From positions 1 to 64,000 of the forward strand of contig MCGT01000037.1 in NCBI GenBank assembly GCA_002104935.1: a DNA stretch of 64,000 nucleotides, given 5' to 3'. Positions within the stretch are counted from its first letter, which is position 1. Each line of letters begins with the position of its first letter. This DNA is from Hesseltinella vesiculosa. Its lineage: Eukaryota > Mucoromycota > Mucoromycetes > Mucorales > Cunninghamellaceae. This document shows positions 21,570 through 33,420 of the stretch, piece after piece. A program made the translations under genes and the position numbers. The notes below the pieces were generated by a model that saw nothing but the letters and a program-made list of their open reading frames with translations, was not told where the DNA came from and made no database searches.

Positions 21570-23824
21570 TTAATTGGAAGGATTGGGTGTCATGGCAGGT
21601 GAGGAGACCGAGGAGGAGGCACGCGACCGAGTTTCATAGGGCAGTAGCAGAATGCAAATACCGACCATGACAAAGCCAGCTACACTGACATACAAGGGTA
21701 AGGTCATGCGCACTGTCAGCAGAACACCAGAAAGGATGGGGCTAATGATGCCAGCTACACGTCCAAGACCACTTGCACTACCGACGGCGGTCCCTCGAAT
21801 ATTGGTATCGAACACTTCGGGCGTGTAACCATAGATCACAGCATACAGCAGCGTAGCCAAAAAAGAGACGGCCGAGGATGAGATCAACATGGTGATACGA
21901 GAGCTGATGATGGAGAAGAAGAACAGTGACAGAGCAGAGCCAAATGCAGACAAGGCCATGGTGCCTTTTCTGCCCAACCTTGTTTCAATCATGTAGGAAG
22001 CCAGCTAAGGACAAAGATTTTTTTTTTTACTTGGTCAACGCCTCCTCGGATAAGAAAAGCAAACACTTACCACAGAACCAGGGACACCAGCAATGGAATA
22101 AATCATGTAATCCCAGTAGACGTCCTTTCGTGTGGGCACCGACTCGCCATCGAAGCCAAGGGTTTCGAGGTATTTTGGAAGGAAGACATTGAACATGGTG
22201 TAAGCCATCGAGGTGAAAGCCCAGATGCCCCAAACCAAGAACACGGTGCGGCGCCAATGATCGCTGAGCAGGATGGTCCATACGCTGTCTTGATCAGGGG
22301 TGAGGGTGGTAACGGGGGTGAGAGTGGGTGAGGTGGTATGTTTATGACCAACAAGCGAAGAGGATGCATCTTGCTGAAGATCACCACTAGCTCGGTGGTG
22401 AGTGGTGGCGACGGTGGCATACAAGCCGACGTCGTTGTCGTGGGGTGATGAAGGCGGTGTTGGTGAGTAAGATTGGGTCGAGGTAAGCAAACCGTCACGC
22501 TCATTAGCGTCAGTGTCGTCGTGGTCCTCATAAGCAGTGGCGGGAGGTGATGCCTGATGGTGGAGATCGCAATCTTGGATGTCGACGTCGTGGTTCCCGT
22601 TGAATTTTGCAATGTCTTGCAAGACAATGATGGTTTCCTTGCGTCGCGCATGGTTCAGCAGATATTTTGGGGTTTCAGGTAGACGGAGACAGAAAGATCG
22701 GGCCGCAAGCATGATCAGAGTCACCACACCAACGGAGAAGAGCATGATGCGCCAGCCGGTGTTCTGTGTAGCCAAGTCGCAGTCGGGCAATACATTTTCG
22801 GCAGTAGGTTCAGGGCAACTCGTGTAGGGCAGGATCATGTAGCCCAACACGGATGCAAGCACGGCACCAAATGAGAAAAATACAGACATAAACGTCAGTA
22901 GATAATGATATTCCTTGGGTAAAAATTCCAGGTACAGTGCACCTAATGGAGATGGCCAAATGGGGTGAGCATGAAAAATGGCCCTCAGCCACATCTTATC
23001 ACGTTGCCCTTTTTTTTTTTTTTTTTGGCAATCACTTTACCATCTGTGGGCATGTTGCCACCAACACCAAAGCCAAGACAGAACAGCAAAAGACACAGAC
23101 TCCAGAAGCTAAAGGCAAAGCTGGACAGGATGCCAAAGACAGAGGTGATGACCAGCGTCATGGTATAAGGCAGCCGACGGCCACGTTTGTCTGAGAAGTT
23201 ACCCCAAAAAAAGGAGCCAAACATCATTCCCATGAATAACGCACTGGAAACGCTGCCAATCCATTTGTCATCCACGCTAAAGTGCTCTATAAAAAGCAAA
23301 TAAAGTTGGTCTTTTGGAAAGCGTGCGGAGCAAAAAAAAAACCTTTACCTTGAACACGGGGTAAAATCATCGCCACGGTCTAAAAAGAATAAGAGATACG
23401 GCAAGACTATCAGTATCACCATTTTTAACTTCTCGAGACTGCTTTTATCAAAGGTAAAGAATCTCCATGTACCTGGAGCCACATCTACGACAAAAAAAAA
23501 ATAAGTGTCTGTGGCAAAGCAAAAGCCATTGACAAAAAGGCAAGATCGTTTACATTGTCTGCCAGCCAGCCAAATCCACAAAGAACCTTGTTAAAAAAAA
23601 TAAAAATAAAATATAAGCAGCCGTATCTCTTAGGCATTTGTAACGAGACAAGGCAGGCTTACCAGCAGGGTGGTGTGGAAACGACCATAGCCTACTTTGG
23701 CCAGGAGAGCATCGAGCACTTCGTCCATGGTAGAGTGGTTATTTTCGTTTTCCATGGCAACTATCATGGACTCATTGTCATCACAGGCTAGAGGTATAAA
23801 CTGATGCGTGCTGGATACTCCCAT
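21570..23824 (-). CDS. MFS transporter (SV2/SVOP or sugar-porter type)
   Basis: Seven exons: 23663-23824, 23554-23586, 23473-23484, 23349-23379, 23041-23286, 22071-22942, 21570-22004; 596 residues. The 33-, 12- and 31-nt exons encode the first membrane span (LCGFGWLADN, MWLQ, TVAMILPRVQ), and every junction closes. MFS motif A is visible as GNFSDKRGRR between spans 2 and 3, and RLPETPKYLL (PESP-like motif) precedes a long hydrophilic, Ser/Thr/His-rich central loop of ~110 residues between spans 6 and 7. The second half carries TRLGRKG (second motif A) and YGYTPEVFDTNIRGTAVG, typical of SVOP/organic-ion or phosphate/sugar-type MFS proteins. Substrate unknown. I start at 23824; an in-frame upstream region exists but lacks a better ATG. 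Confidence 0.9.
23473..23484 (-). other. 12-nt microexon of the MFS gene
   Basis: ATGTGGCTCCAG (Met-Trp-Leu-Gln) lies between GTCGTAG and GTACATGG on the - strand. Including it restores the expected DN-MWLQ-TVAMILPRV segment of span 1; skipping it stays in frame but removes four residues from the helix. Confidence 0.8.
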
Positions 23825-24902
23825 GGTGTCAACATGTACACTCAAAAATAGACGAAAAAGAAAAAAGGGTAGAAAAAAAATAGCAGGCAATTTGCGACAA
23901 AGAATGAGTTCCAAAAGAGGCATAGCGCAGGATTCTGACATCCCACAGCCAATCAAATGATGTCATTTCACTCTAACGGGCACAGCCAATTTCAAATGCT
24001 AGCCCCTCTACCTCAAGTTCAACCAGTCGAAAAGGTTGCTGGTTCTGCATTAGAAGCCATCGTACTCACAAACAAAAAAGCCCCATCGGATGTGACACGA
24101 CGTTTCAAAAGCTATGCCCCTGGCCAAGACAAGCAAGCTGAGTATAAAAACAGGTCGAAGCCTTCACCTTACTCGGTTGTCAAAAATACGACTTGACAAC
24201 ACTTCCTGCAGTCGATGGTCGCTTTCTGAAACAGGCAAAGATGATGTGACTGGCCCACTCAAGTAGCGTCCTCCTCACCGCTAAATGTACTGTGTTCTTC
24301 TCCGTCTGCGCTAATGAGGTATTAAAAAAAACAACAACGGTGAACCACCATACTTCCATATCCACCACTTCTCTCAAAAGTAAGAGTCGTCCGAAGGAAT
24401 GCAAAGGCTGGAGCTAGAGGGGAGGCAGACGATGCAGGAATGTCTTTCCCAGTGAAGACACTCAAAAAAGGCTGGCATGATCTGCCTGGTTCTTGAAATG
24501 AAAATGAAAGACCGCTATTCCCAAGGCCAAACAAAAGTCTTATTGTTACTGTGCCCAAAGGCTAACGCGAAAACGGATAGAAAGGTATACACAAACGTGA
24601 ATACACAAGGTTTCTGATTGGCAAATGAAACAAGTGAGCACGGATCACATGCTTCACTCAAGGTGCATCCGTCCGCTGGCTTAGGAAGAAGCGTGTGAGT
24701 ATGGTCCATTTTTATACTTTGAAAGAGACGTTCCTTCGGGCAGAATGGAGGCGAGTGTGTGTGCGTGAATCAATAAGCAATAGGAAAGAAAAGGCGGCGG
24801 TGCTCCAATGATTTCAAAGGAGATGTGGAAAATCTCAGTTGTCCCTTTTTCTTTCCCGAGTTAGAAAAAAAAATATTAAAGTTTGTGGGACTGACTAGGT
24901 GT
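23825..24902. other. Divergent promoter region (MFS / C1-THF synthase)
   Basis: About 1.1 kb without a supported gene. A 79-codon + strand ORF (starting 23957) has mixed composition and no recognised domain. It might be a small gene or upstream ORF, but splice signals and homology are lacking. A purine-rich stretch at 24700-24830 precedes the C1-THF synthase leader. Confidence 0.4.
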
Positions 24903-26573
24903 ATGCTTGGACTATCTCTTCTTTCTTCTTTTCGCTACTCTTCTAAAAGACTTTTCAATCCAAGACTCTATTCCACAATGACAGGCACTTTGATTGATGG
25001 CAAGGCTGTTGCCCAGTAAGTGTTTTCCCTCTTTCCTTCTCCCATCCGGGACCCCCTTTTCTTGTTTATGTTTTTGTCATTTTGACATGGTCGTTCTGAT
25101 TTGCTTTGATCTTATAGAAATGTACGCGACAAGGTCAAACAAGATATCATTGATGTCAAGGCCAAGTTCCCTCATTTTAATCCTCATCTTGCCATTGTGC
25201 AAGTGGGTGCTCGTGAAGACTCATCCATCTACGTGCGTATGAAAGACAAGGCTGCTAAAGAAGTAGGTTTTACGCAAACCCAACCTTCCCACGCCTATAA
25301 ATCTCACTGTCCGGGTATATTCTTTTTCTTTTTTTAGGCTGGCATTGCTATCACTACCGAAAAATTGCCCGAATCCATCAGTCAAAACGAACTGTTGTCA
25401 CGGGTCAAGCAACTCAACGATGACTGGCGCATCCACGGTATCTTGGTCCAAATGCCCTTGCCTTCTCATATCGACGAATCTGCCGTCATCGAAGCCATTG
25501 ATTACCGCAAAGACGTCGACGGGTAAACGCTTCCGCTGCCATGTCAGTGCCCTATCTCACCTGCCCTTCTCTCATCCTAGCTTCCATGCCGTCAATATTG
25601 GTAACTTGTCAAAAAAGACCGGTCAACCCTTGTTTGCCCCCTGCACCCCCAAAGGTGTCATCACCTTGCTCAAGTCCACCGGTGTCGACATGAATGGCAA
25701 GAGTGCTGCTGTCATTGGCCGTAGTGACATTGTGGTACGACCTCTTTAAAAAAAAAAACGCGCGGTCGCTCACCTTCCTTCTCTTTGTAGGGTGCTCCAG
25801 TGGCTTCCATGCTAACTGCCGAAAACGCCACAGTGACCTTGTGTCACTCGCGCACCAAAAACATCGAAGAGATCGTCAAGCAAGCCGATGTCCTTGTTGT
25901 GGCTATTGGCAGTGCTGAATTTGTCAAAGGGTCCTGGATCAAGCCAGGCGCCGTTGTCATTGATGTGGGCACGAACGCTGTTCCTGGTAAGACCGTCGTC
26001 CTTTTTTTGTGTTTTGGGCATGGATCATTATTGACATTTTTCTTTTATATGTTAAATATAGATGCTACTAAGAAATCCGGGATTCGATGGGTGGGTGATG
26101 TGGAATTCGCGGCTGCTCGTGAATCTGCTAGCGCCATTACACCTGTGCCTGGTGGTGTGGGCCCCATGACGGTTGCCATGTTGATGGAAAACACCTTTGT
26201 CAGTGCCAAGCGCTGGTTGGATGAAAGCCACAAGCGCAGCATCTCTCCTTTACACTTGAATATCGTGTCGCCCGTGCCCTCTGATATCGAGATCTGCCGT
26301 GCCCAAACTCCCAAGCACATGTCCATCCTTGCCGAAGAAATCGGTATCAGCTCTGGTGAAGTAAGTCCCCACCTTATTTTTACTGCTTTGTCTTATATGG
26401 GGATTGCTCCGTCTCATCTATCTAGATCGAACTGTATGGTGCTCACAAGGCCAAGATTACTTTGGATGTGCTGGATCGTCTCAAGCACCGTAAAAACGGT
26501 AAATATGTCGTGGTCACTGGGTAAGAAAGGGCTCCGAACCTATGAGGGCAGACAAACGGCTGACTTTTTACGC

Positions 26574-26604
<31 letters not shown>

Positions 26605-28704
26605 CAGCATTACCCCTACCCCTCTTGGCGAAGGCAAATCCACCACGACGATTGGTTTGGTCCAAGCTCTTGGTGCTCACTTGAACAAGGTGTCGTTTGC
26701 CTGTGTACGTCAACCTTCTCAAGGCCCTACATTTGGTATCAAGGGTGGTGCTGCTGGTGGCGGCTTTGCCTGTGGTAAAGTTCATGGAGAGAAGAAAAAG
26801 ATTGGATCATTATTACTCACCTATTTCCATGTTCCTTTTTTCCTATACGTAGTGATTCCCATGGACGAATTCAATTTGCACTTGACAGGCGACATTCATG
26901 CTGTCACTGCTGCCAACAACCTATTGGGTAAGCAAAAGAGCGAGCCTGGAAAGTCCGGTTTGCAGTACTCATTTCCATTTTCCAAACTTCATTAGCCGCT
27001 GCCATTGACACCCGCATGTTCCACGAACGCACTCAATCCGACAAGGCCTTGTTCAACCGCCTGTGCCCTGCTAAGAAGGGAGTGCGTACCTTTGCCCCTG
27101 TCATGCTGAAACGCTTAACCGTAAGCCACCTCAAATGCTGCTTAAGTTGAAAGGCGGATCCTTGGCGTTCATTCTCGCTTACTACCTCTCCCTATTTTTA
27201 TTTTATTTTATTTAGAAATTAGGCATTAACAAGACCAAGCCTGAAGAACTGACCGACGACGAAATCAGCCGCTTTGCTCGCTTGGATATTGACCCCGACA
27301 CCATCACCTGGCAACGCGTGGTCGACATCAACGACCGTTTCATGCGCAAGATCACCATCGGCCAAAATCCTACTGAAAAGGGCCAAGAACGCCAAACTGG
27401 TTTTGACATCTCGGTGGCTAGTGAAGTCATGGCCGTGCTGGCTATGACCACCGATCTCAAGGACATGCGTGAACGTCTGGGCAACATGGTCATTGGTAGC
27501 TCCAAGAGTGGTGACCCTGTCACAGCCGACGATCTTGGTATTGGCGGTGCCTTGACCGTTCTGATGAAGGATGCCATCAAGCCTACTTTGATGCAAACCT
27601 TGGAAGGCACGCCTGTCTTGGTTCATGCTGGTCCCTTTGCCAACATTGGTAAGCCCTCTTTTTTTTTTTCTCCACTGCACTGCAATATGACCTCTCCTTA
27701 TTTTTTTTTTACGACTTTTGATGATCAGCTACTGGCAATTCTTCGATCATTGCTGACAAGATTGCTTTGAAATTGGCTGGTACTGAAGAAGGCGTGGAAA
27801 GCATGGAGCCTGGCTACTGTGTGACTGAAGCTGGATTTGGCGCCGACGTAAGTGGCATGTCCATCCTCCGTTGAAACATGCGATCTGATCCCCGCTTTTG
27901 TTTTTTTCTACTTTGTAGATGGGCATGGAGAAATTCTTTGACATGAAGTGCCGCGCCTCAGGATTGGTGCCTGACTGTGTGGTGCTGGTGGCAACCGTAC
28001 GTGCACTCAAGTCGCATGCCAAGGAAGCCCCTGGTATTACTCCTGGTAAGCCTCTGCCTGAAGCCTACACACAAGAAAACCTGGCCTTGGTCGAAGAAGG
28101 CTGCAGCAACATGGCCCGTCACATTGAAAATGCCAAAAAGTATGGCGTGTCCGTGGTGGTGGCCGTCAACAAGTTTGCCTCGGATACCGATGCTGAATTG
28201 GAATTGGTGCGCAAGGCTGCCTTGGCTGCTGGTGCTACTGATGCCGTGACCTGCGACCATTGGGCTCATGGCGGTGCTGGTGCCGTTGATCTCGGCAAGG
28301 CCGTCATCGATGCCTGTGCCAAGGACAACGAGTTCAAGCTGCTGTATGATGTCGACCTACCCATTGACAAGAAGATTGAAACCATTTGTAAGGAGATCTA
28401 CCGTGCTGATGGCATCGAGCTCTCGGATCTTGCCAAGGAAAAGATTGACCTGTACACCCGCCAAGGCTTTGGCAACTTGCCTATTTGTATGGCCAAGACC
28501 CAATACTCATTCTCGCACGACCCCGAATTGAAGAACGCTCCCACCGGCTTTACTGTGCCCATCCGTGACATTCGTGCATCTGTCGGTGCTGGCTTCCTGT
28601 ACCCTCTGTGTGGCGCAATGCAAACCATGCCTGGCCTGCCCACTCGTCCTTGTTACTATGATGTTGACTTGGACGAAGATGGTGAAGTCCAAGGCTTATT
28701 CTAA
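24903..28704 (+). CDS. MTHFD1: C1-tetrahydrofolate synthase, trifunctional (ADE3/MIS1/MTHFD1)
   Basis: Methylene-THF dehydrogenase, methenyl-THF cyclohydrolase and 10-formyl-THF synthetase in one chain, feeding purine, thymidylate and methionine synthesis. Thirteen exons: 24903-25015, 25118-25262, 25338-25522, 25581-25734, 25791-25986, 26062-26360, 26426-26520, 26608-26774, 26853-26927, 26996-27120, 27216-27648, 27729-27847, 27919-28704; 963 residues. The dehydrogenase/cyclohydrolase domain (about 26-330) has YVRMKDKAA with the catalytic Lys, VDGFHAVNIG and [12 protein letters not shown]. The synthetase domain (about 345-963) has the P-loop [19 protein letters not shown] and [14 protein letters not shown]. 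Residues 1-25 ([20 protein letters not shown]) look like a mitochondrial presequence, and a second in-frame ATG at 24978 (Met26) would give a cytosolic form. It is the only copy in this window. No lesion. Confidence 0.97.
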
Positions 28705-30400
28705 ACAAACGGTTCCCACAGTTTTTGCCTCTTTTTTTTTTTTTTTCCTTTCTCCGGGCTGAAATCGACACCTGTCTTTTTCAATGCACGTCGAATAAAT
28801 CAAACCATTAACTCCGAATGTCCGTATTAAAGTAGTTTACATATTTTCAGTGATGATTGAGGCAAAATAAATCCAACTCTCAGGCAAAATACATCTCATT
28901 GGAGGCAATCCACCACGCAAACCTCCAGTGCAGGCAAACCCTTTTTTTTTTTTTTTAGAATATCTTTTGTAGCCGTTTGATTCTGTCTAGCAGTACAATA
29001 TCTCTCCCCCTACCAGATTTTGGCAGAGGAGGTATGTCTTCGATCAAAAATGACCAGGGATCCCTCGGGGATTTTGAAAACCGGAAAAGCGTCGTAGATC
29101 ACTTTCGAACTGATGGATCCTATCCATATTTTGTGTGGATACAGATACTGACAAGGCTATGATAGCGAAAAAAAAATCGCATCGATTGAACAAGGTTGAG
29201 TAGAATTCTTGAGATATTCTTGTGAATAATATCGCTGGTGATCGGCGCAAAAGGTTGGGTAAGAGTGGCGTTGGGTATGGCCAGCAAGCTGACATTCAGG
29301 GCACACTGTAGCCAGCCGGGACTTTTTGCTTCATGGATGGCCGTAACACACGAGAATCCACATGGATCATCGCTGATTTTGCACCGGTGTGATTTGCGAG
29401 ATGACAATGTGATCGAGAAGATCAGCACATCAAACACAGAGGGTGAGATACCATTGACAAGCTTTCTTCTCCATGCGCAAGTTTCGTAATTTCAATATCG
29501 TGCAGCTGAGCATAGGGCGCAAAGCGCCGTTTTCGCCATCGATCCTAAACTTGACTTCCATCCACCACAAACGAGACGCGTTCTTGATCCAGTCCGTCCA
29601 GAGTTACCAAAGGGATAGCGGGTTTTGTTGATAGAGTATATTTGTACAGGGGCTACGTCCTGGTCTCATTGACGCTAACTGCTTCACTATAGCTCGTCGC
29701 CAGAACATGTCGAGCTCAAGTTCAAGGTCGAGTAAGGCAGCAAACCAGATGCTACAGCAGGCAGTTTGAGCAGTATAGAATTGCCGTCTTTGATTTGCAT
29801 TGAAATGTAGCTGAGCATCGATTTCGTACAGCAAAAACGTAAACAGGGGAAGCGAGCACTCGGCTGAAATAAAATAAAATAAATATTAAAAAGGACCCTT
29901 TAAAAAGTGGCCAAGGTAAGAAGGGGTGGGTAAATGGAAAAGGGAAAAGAAGGCGATAATGAAAATCCAAATGGAAAGTAATAAACCTACGAAGAAAAAA
30001 AAAACGAACAGGAAGAACAAAAAAAGCGGGGACATGGACTTCGAAATACGTATTTGACCAAGCCTTTTTTTTTAAGGAGCCATGTGCAATGGCCAATCGA
30101 CGTGATTTTTTCAGTATCATCACGATTTATCGTTTTGTGCACTTGTATTGTCTTTCACATCGATCTAATAACTTAAAAATGCTCTACAGCAACTTCTACT
30201 TTTTTTTCAAAACGAGAAAAAGCAGTTTAATGTCCGACGCTGCATGGCGTTCAGATCCCACGTCTTGCTTTTTTTTTGATTTTTTTTTCATCCAACTTTT
30301 TTTTTTGTGCAATCACATTCCATTACTCTACAAGTAGTGTTGATACCAATGCCATATTGTACGCAAGATTTGTATACACTAAAATAATAAGAAAGATAAG
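28705..30400. other. Gene-poor region with decayed coding-like sequence
   Basis: After the C1-THF synthase polyadenylation region (AATAAAT near 28795) no intact gene is found. On the - strand between about 28980 and 29835 several open stretches alternate between frames (for example 29120-29437 and 29604-29834), with non-repetitive amino-acid composition. This is consistent with an old pseudogene carrying frameshifts and stops. I cannot name a family. The part 29860-30340 is T/A-rich with nothing recognisable. Confidence 0.4.
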
Positions 30401-31015
30401 TTGACGTATCACTGTTTTGATTGATTCAAGAGTTGATGACGAGAACATCCCCTTGCATCTTGGCATCTGAAAAACGTTCCTGCAAGCACGGCGCAAAACC
30501 TTTGGTTTTTTTGTGTCCTGGTTCAGCGCATTCGTAGATACTTGCTGTTGCAGCCACCGAGATCTATCCCAATAACTGTCCTTGTATTGCCAAAGGTGGA
30601 GCTGTCCTTGAACTCACGGAATAGGCGTTTGCAACTTGGAAATCCATCCTGTCTAACTTGATTCCATAAGCTGTGTGATGAAAAACTCAGCAGTGAACGT
30701 GCTGTTAGAAGTACAACTCGCCATCAACTTCACCGACCCATTTGCCCTCTTTTGCAAGGCTTTGCGTTTATGAACATTGCAGTTTTGTCTGGCAACCCAA
30801 CGGTCATCACCCCCGCTCTCTTTTTTTTATTTTTGTTGTTTGGTGAAACGGAAAAAAACAGGACGGCCCAGACACCTCCCATCAATGATTACATGAATGT
30901 AGTGATGAATAAACGGAAGCAATGAAACAATCCATAATGTAAGCATCGCAGAGAAAAGCGGCCGGCGAGAGCATTGGTAGAAGGTTAGGTAAATTCGAGC
31001 AATCCACCAAATGGT

Positions 31016-31155
31016 CTCCTTGGTAAATTTTGGAAATTCATCAAGGTGACCCTGGGTCAACTTAATTTACCAAGGAGCCACAAATGTGTCCCACGTGTGA
31101 CATTGGTGAAACTTGAAAATTCACCAGGGGGCCCGCCAACATTTTACCAAGGTGA
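31016..31155. repeat. Cluster of short inverted and direct motifs (ACCAAGG family)
   Basis: The motif ATTTACCAAGGAGC and variants occurs six times in 140 bp: complement at 31016-31031; 31034-31050 (ATTCATCAAGGTGAC); 31064-31078 (AATTTACCAAGGAGC); about 31102-31113 (complement); 31116-31133 (AAATTCACCAGGGGGCC); 31141-31155 (ATTTTACCAAGGTGAC). Copies 31016 and 31064 form an inverted pair. This may be a nested small palindromic element. Confidence 0.65.
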
Positions 31156-32143
31156 CGTAGACTTTCCCCGTAGTGTTATTTTTTTCCCTGTGCATTCCAT
31201 CCATATTTGCATCCTCATCTAGTAATAAGGTTCAAAATGTATGATAAAGTTTTTGTCTGTAACAAGATAGCTGCACACAAATGAAGAGGAAGAACACAGT
31301 AGACTGGAACAAAAACCCCACAGGGTAAACATCATCTTTCGCCTTGTCGATGGAGATTGTCGTATCAAATGCAGCCATGAAACAGGAATAGTTCAGCAAG
31401 TAGTGTTGATGCTTTTTTAACTGGAATCATGGGATCATATAGAAAAAAGTTGTGTGTGTTCTGGACAAGCAAGAAGCCATCCCACAACATACGGGATACT
31501 TCCCATTGGCTGATGGCGACGTTTCCTTTTTTTTTATTTTTATTTTTCATTACATAACATAGACCTTGCGACAATGCTTGGGCTAGAAATCAGAAGCTAA
31601 ACTGACCGGCTCCAACACGTTTTTGTAATATTGTGGTCATCGGTTTTTATTTTTCTAACACATGTGCATTTGCATTTCCACAAAACTGGAAGCGCACGGA
31701 TGATCACGCCACAACAAAATAAACTTCCTATTGTTTGACAGCGGCGCTTCATTTTTTAATTCAAAAGACCCCACAGCAAAAACGAGGTATCCGTTCGAAT
31801 TTTGATAGCAAAAGGATTCATATTCGTACATTTTTGTGTTGTAAAAGTACCATTCATGCAGCTTTCCTTCAAATGACACCCTGAAAATTTAATACGCACG
31901 GTCGATCACCCCGCAAAGCAATGGAAGGCCTCCCATTGGACGAGGCAACGGCGTTTTATTATTATTTTTTTTCTATTGGAAAAAAGGGCACCGCGACAAA
32001 AGTGTGAAATCCGTTAGAATTTGGAAGTAAAAATGATATGCTTCCGCGCATGTTTTATTTTTCTCATCTCTATGCTTGTTTCTTTTTTTTAAAATGGAAA
32101 ATTCAGCAACTTTCAAAGGGAAACAAGTTCAGCTAGACGTTCA

Positions 32144-32192
32144 AAGGCCGACCGAGATCAAGAAACTCAAGGCCGACCGAGATAAAGAAACT
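32144..32192 (+). repeat. 25-bp tandem duplication
   Basis: AAGGCCGACCGAGATCAAGA at 32144 repeats at 32169 with one change (C to A), each followed by AACT. Two copies only; probably a replication-slippage product. Confidence 0.85.
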
Positions 32193-32983
32193 GTTTTTTG
32201 GTTTTTCATAACATCCTCTTGTTTTCTATTGTTTTCTAGTATTGTTTATTTATTTTGTTCAGATCTTCGTTACCAATGGAGTGAAGTGCTAATGGCAAAC
32301 ATGAATGTTAATGGTAAAGATGTATGACAATGGTAAAATCATACTAAAGCATAATTCAACAAAGAATCCTTTTTTAAAAAGGTTTTCCGTATTGTTTTTT
32401 GGTTTGTTTTTTTGCTTTGTTTTCATCATCTACGTTAATAATGAAGATGAATGCTAATGTTAAAATGAATGTTAATGGTGAAGAATGATAATGGTAAGTT
32501 TGTATTAAACCTAAACTATACTAAAGACACTAAGAACCACTCTCTTTAAAAAAAAAAGGACAAACCAAGTAAACAATACCAAGCTCATGGAAACTCTTGA
32601 CATCAACCACAATATTTTACTTTATTCCATTCGTTTAATATGGTTCAAATACTTCTATACCATGGATTCCTGACCGTCAATAGCCATTTCCTGGACTTCA
32701 AAGTTGCTTTCAGTGGTGGGCAAACGATGGTGTACCTTCTTCCCAAGTACGAGTCTTACCTGGTAACCACAAGAAAACGGCTGCTTTTCATTGGCTTACG
32801 GTCCTTCGCTTTTACTAATGTACCAAACCCAGTAGAACTTCCATTTATTTCAAGAATCCATTTCATTGGATGGTAATCGATCTCCGTTTAGTAAGTCCCC
32901 AAAAAAAGACGCGGTTTTTCTCCCTGCCATTTTCACAGTTTAAAACATCTTCCCCCGCTACTAAGGCTACCTTCTTACACCCC

Positions 32984-33420
32984 ATCTTGTTTGATATGTA
33001 GGCTTGTTCTCCAATGCCTATTTTCTGTGTGGCTTTTGGCTATGGTCTATCTTGGTTGGCTTTCAGTGTAGCCACTTGGTAGGGCGGGCGGCGGGCAAGG
33101 TGGGTATGGTAAGCAAATGAAAAAAACGAGCTAATCTACTGATGAGCAGCAAGAACTTCTCTGGCAAGTTTCATGGCTTTGGACTCTCCTGGTGGCTCCC
33201 AGGGTAGCCTTTTGGTGAGGGATGGGCGGCGGGAAAGGTGAGTAATGTAAGCAATTGAAAAAAAAAAGAAAAAAAAAACGACAGAAACACATTCTCTGGC
33301 ATGTTTCTTGGCTCTGGACTCTCGCATGGGTGGTTCTTGGCTCTCTCCAGAGTAGCCTTCCGGTGAGGGTGGGTGGTGGGATTGAGGTAAGCTAAAAAAA
33401 AAAAAAAAAAAAACTAACTC
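32984..33420 (+). repeat. Decayed left-edge units of the satellite array
   Basis: Upstream of the well-conserved units are at least three diverged ones. Their ends are recognisable as GGCGGCGGGCAAGGTGGG..GGTAAGCAAATGAAAAAAA (33085-33130), GGGATGGGCGGCGGGAAAGG with GTAAGCAATTGAAAAAAA (33210-33265), and the unit ending at 33400. Further left, 32984-33024 (CCCCATCTTGTTTGATATG and on) matches a segment just right of the array (40848-40888). Substitutions and indels are much denser than inside the array, as expected at array edges. Confidence 0.75.

Larger units (their letters stand above)
30401..32920. other. Gene-poor AT-rich region
   Basis: No supported gene in 2.5 kb. It contains a cluster of a ~16-bp motif in both orientations (31016-31155), a 25-bp direct duplication (32144-32192), and a low-complexity stretch of AATG(T/C)TAATGGT-type repeats (32280-32510). 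Short ORFs such as 32640-32876 on the + strand show no known domain. Confidence 0.5.

Noticed and set aside
32100..32560. Low-complexity AATGNTAATGG repeats as a coding repeat
   Set aside because: Imperfect, AT-rich, with stops in all frames; more like slippage products.
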